Below are positions 61,735 through 64,000 of a stretch of 64,000 nt of DNA, one piece after another. A program made the translations under genes and the position numbers. Location of the stretch: the NCBI GenBank assembly GCA_035353615.1, contig DAOPZY010000005.1:1-64000 (forward strand). The letters run 5' to 3'. Each line of letters opens with the position of its first letter. Position 1 is the first letter of the stretch. The DNA is from CAXXOK01 sp035353615. GTDB taxonomy: Bacteria; Bacillota; Clostridia; Christensenellales; Aristaeellaceae. Under the pieces are notes generated by a model. The model had not been told where the DNA came from, did not search any database, and saw only the letters and a program-made list of their open reading frames with translations.

Positions 61735-63267
61735 TTACCTCCAATACTGGCCGTCAAGGTTACGCAACTGGATCGCCTGCGCCACATCCTGCAATTCCAA
61801 ATCGCCGTGCTGCGCCAGATCGGCCAGCGTTCGCGCCACCTTGCGAATGCGGCCGTAAGCGCGCATGCTGATGTGGAACTGCTCCACCGCCCGTTTCAGC
61901 AGGGCGCTCGCCTCCGGCGACATGCTGCAGTATTTTTCAATGCCCTCCTGCGGCAGATTGGCGTTGCAGAAGTAATTCTCCTCGCGGTAGCGCTCCAACT
62001 GCCGCATACGAGCCGCGAGCACGCGCTGTTGCACCGTATGGGAATCCTCCTGCGGTTCGCTGTTTTCAATTTCATCAATGGACACCGCGTCCATTTCCAC
62101 CTGCATATCGATGCGGTCCAGCAGCGGCCCGCTGATTCGCGCCAGATAACGCTGGATTTCGAATGGTTTGCATCGGCAAGGCTTGATTTTACTGCCATGA
62201 TTGCCGCAGGGGCAGGGGTTCATCCCCGCGACCAGCATGCAGCGGCTTTGGTAGCGCGCCTGACCATTGACGCGGGTCACGTTCACATACCCGTCCTCCA
62301 GCGGCTGCCGGAGGGCTTCCAGCGTTTGCCGCTGATATTCAGGCAGCTCGTCCAAAAACAGCACGCCGTTGTGCGCCAGTGAAACCTCGCCGGGTTTCGC
62401 CTTTGTGCCGCCGCCGATCATCGCGGGCAGCGACACGTTGTGGTGGGGCGAACGGTACGGGCGCTGCGTCATCAGGCCCGCTTCCCGCGCCAGCTCGCCG
62501 GAAGCCGAATGGATACAGGTGGTTTCCAGCGCCTCCTCATAGGAAAGCGGCGGCAAGATGCCCGGCAGGCAGCGGGCCAGCATGGTTTTGCCGCTTCCGG
62601 GAACCCCGACCATCAACAGGTTGTGGCCGCCTGCGGCTGCCACCTCCAGCGCCTTTCGCGCAATTTTTTGGCCCTTCACATATTTCAGGTCATGTTCCAG
62701 CGGTTGTTCTTCCAAGAGCCGCTCGTAAGGGATTTGCTCCTGCTGTGGGATCGGCTGCCGACCGGTCAGGTGTTCAATGGCCTGTTGCAAAGTGCCCGCC
62801 GGGTGGATGCCGATATCCCCGAGGCACTGCGCCTCCCGGGCGTTTCCCTCCGGCAGCACCACCTCGCGGATTCCGCTTTCCCGGGCTGCCAACACCATGG
62901 AGAGCACGCCGCGAATCGGCATCAGCTCGCCGTGAAGCGTCAACTCCCCCAATAAAAGCGTACGGTTAAGCGTGGGGTACAAATCCGGCTTTTGCGCGGC
63001 CAGCAGCGCGACGGCGATGGCCAGTTCCAGACTGGTGCCTTCCTTGCGCACATCGGCGGGGGCAAGGTTGACCGTCAGCTTTTTCATGGGCCAAGGATAG
63101 CCGCTGTTGGTGATGGCCGCGCGGATGCGGTCCCGGCTTTCCTTCACAGCGATGCTGGGGAGACCCACAATGTCAAACCCAATCATACCGTTGCTGATAC
63201 AGGCTTCCACATCCACCAGAAAGCCTTTAATGCCTTCCAACCCACCGGAAAGGGTTCTGGCCAGCAT
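61735..63267 (-). CDS. YifB/ComM-type Mg-chelatase-like AAA+ ATPase
   Basis: A 510-aa protein. The N-terminal Lon-like domain (DIVGLPSIAVKESRDRI) is followed by an AAA+ module with Walker A GVPGSGKT and Walker B GVLFLDELPEY. A CPCGN...CRC cysteine cluster lies near 350-370, and the Mg-chelatase C-terminal helix bundle closes the protein. ComM homologues drive branch migration during natural transformation. Its position beside dprA supports a DNA-uptake or recombination role. ATG 63267, preceded by GAGGGA, is preferred over the adjacent GTG. Confidence 0.92.
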   Translation of the reverse strand: MLARTLSGGLEGIKGFLVDVEACISNGMIGFDIVGLPSIAVKESRDRIRAAITNSGYPWPMKKLTVNLAPADVRKEGTSLELAIAVALLAAQKPDLYPTLNRTLLLGELTLHGELMPIRGVLSMVLAARESGIREVVLPEGNAREAQCLGDIGIHPAGTLQQAIEHLTGRQPIPQQEQIPYERLLEEQPLEHDLKYVKGQKIARKALEVAAAGGHNLLMVGVPGSGKTMLARCLPGILPPLSYEEALETTCIHSASGELAREAGLMTQRPYRSPHHNVSLPAMIGGGTKAKPGEVSLAHNGVLFLDELPEYQRQTLEALRQPLEDGYVNVTRVNGQARYQSRCMLVAGMNPCPCGNHGSKIKPCRCKPFEIQRYLARISGPLLDRIDMQVEMDAVSIDEIENSEPQEDSHTVQQRVLAARMRQLERYREENYFCNANLPQEGIEKYCSMSPEASALLKRAVEQFHISMRAYGRIRKVARTLADLAQHGDLELQDVAQAIQLRNLDGQYWR

Positions 63268-63294
63268 CACGGATCCCTCATTTCAGGCAGATTC

Positions 63295-64000
63295 TCAGTA
63301 GTAAAGCTTGGGGAACCACTTGAGCCAATCCAGCCACCAGGTGGGGGTCAGGATACCCGAGGCGTAGGGGTAGAACATCGCAAAGAAGATCGCCGCCAGC
63401 GCCACGTAGGCAATCAGCACCGCGCGCAGCAGTTTTGGCCGGCGAATCCGGCTGAAGATGTATGTGGTTGCCAGAATAATGAAAGGTACGCTGGCAAAGT
63501 AGTGGTACATGTACATGGAGCGCGGCACTAGCACCCACGGCAGGTATTGGGTCAGGAAACCAAGCACAATCAGCGCCGGGGTCAGGTCGCCATTGCCCTG
63601 TCGCAATTGCAGGCCGTTTTTCAGGCGCACGTATTTGTGCAGCACCAGCCCGAACAGCGCAACCATGCAAACCGCGCCCACGTAGAAGATCAGCGGGTTG
63701 CCCATGCACATGATGGTGCTGGCAAAGCCCTCCGGCTCAAATTTATCCTGACAGAACCACATGGGCTTGAGAATCAGCGGCCACTGCCACCACGGGGAGT
63801 TGAAGGGGTGGTCCATACCCAAACCGGGCGTGCTTTGGTAGTTGTACATGCCGATCTGCGCCTTGATAATGCGTTCCACCGTGACAGGCCCGCTGGGCGA
63901 CAGGTAGGGAATGTAGCTGAGATAGTAGATCAGCGCAGGCACCGCAATAAAAAACAGCAGACAGAACGCGCAGGTAATCAGGATTCTGCGAATGGTGAAA
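63295..64000 (-). CDS. Dolichyl-phosphate-mannose-protein mannosyltransferase-like protein, C-terminal part
   Basis: The frame is open to the right edge, so this is the last 235 or so residues of a longer membrane protein. Visible are at least five helices. The outer loop MDHPFNSPWWQWPL and the PRSMYMYHYFASVPF motif are typical of the PMT (GT39) C-terminal '4TMC' domain. Such enzymes transfer mannose from a polyprenyl phosphate to secreted proteins. It ends 27 bases before yifB and may be in the same transcript. Confidence 0.82.
   Translation of the reverse strand, partial: FTIRRILITCAFCLLFFIAVPALIYYLSYIPYLSPSGPVTVERIIKAQIGMYNYQSTPGLGMDHPFNSPWWQWPLILKPMWFCQDKFEPEGFASTIMCMGNPLIFYVGAVCMVALFGLVLHKYVRLKNGLQLRQGNGDLTPALIVLGFLTQYLPWVLVPRSMYMYHYFASVPFIILATTYIFSRIRRPKLLRAVLIAYVALAAIFFAMFYPYASGILTPTWWLDWLKWFPKLYY

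Overview
The window looks like chromosomal DNA from a fairly GC-rich, single-membrane Firmicute, most likely a clostridial lineage of the Christensenellales/Oscillospirales type (inference; no rRNA gene is present to place it). Supporting signs are the TIGR03960/TIGR03936/RNase G block, a YlbF-type protein, TrmFO next to HslVU, a short SRP RNA, a DUF6323/DUF6179 pair, strong Shine-Dalgarno sequences, sigma-A-like promoters and no outer-membrane genes. No phage, IS element or CRISPR array was seen. Most of the window is ordinary core genome with a few accessory islands.

Layout. 1-180: a consensus promoter firing off the left edge into a highly structured RNA. 0.2-3.5 kb: an EAL/degenerate-GGDEF protein and a double zinc-ribbon protein with a switch-like leader. 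3.6-8.1 kb: a GH4 alpha-galactosidase, a lysyl-PG-synthase-like membrane protein and a split chromate transporter pair whose first half appears frameshifted. 8.3-15.4 kb: four large polytopic membrane proteins of GT-C/glycan type. 15.5-18.3 kb: two divergent membrane-bound diguanylate cyclases. 18.4-22.6 kb: Fe-S aldo/keto reductase, CmpB-like membrane protein, small zinc ribbon, Mn exporter MntP under a yybP-ykoY riboswitch, pentapeptide-repeat protein and a GNAT acetyltransferase.

22.8-35.4 kb is one long plus-strand operon: TIGR03960 radical SAM, TIGR03936, RNase G, MiaB, YlbF-like, MutS, MutL, MiaA and a methionine-gamma-lyase-like PLP enzyme. It joins tRNA modification, RNA processing and mismatch repair. 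35.5-42.4 kb holds small and accessory genes, a Leu-Gly-Gly tRNA operon, an isochorismatase-type hydrolase and an XRE/S24 regulator. 42.6-51 kb holds a TSCPD protein, a DEAD-box helicase, a CofE-like ligase, the DUF6323/DUF6179 pair, an MFS transporter and a membrane-anchored zinc-ribbon protein flanked by inverted copies of a stem-loop repeat.

51.4-64 kb is read on the minus strand: glyA-yraN, SRP RNA, and a long operon (mannosyltransferase-like C-terminus, yifB, dprA, topA, trmFO, a secreted alpha/beta hydrolase, hslV, hslU). No wholly new multi-gene defence or biosynthetic system could be demonstrated. The best novelty candidates are the unidentified structured RNA at the left edge, the switch-like leaders at 3023-3147 and 37634-37800, and the stem-loop repeats around 48.9 and 51.0 kb.
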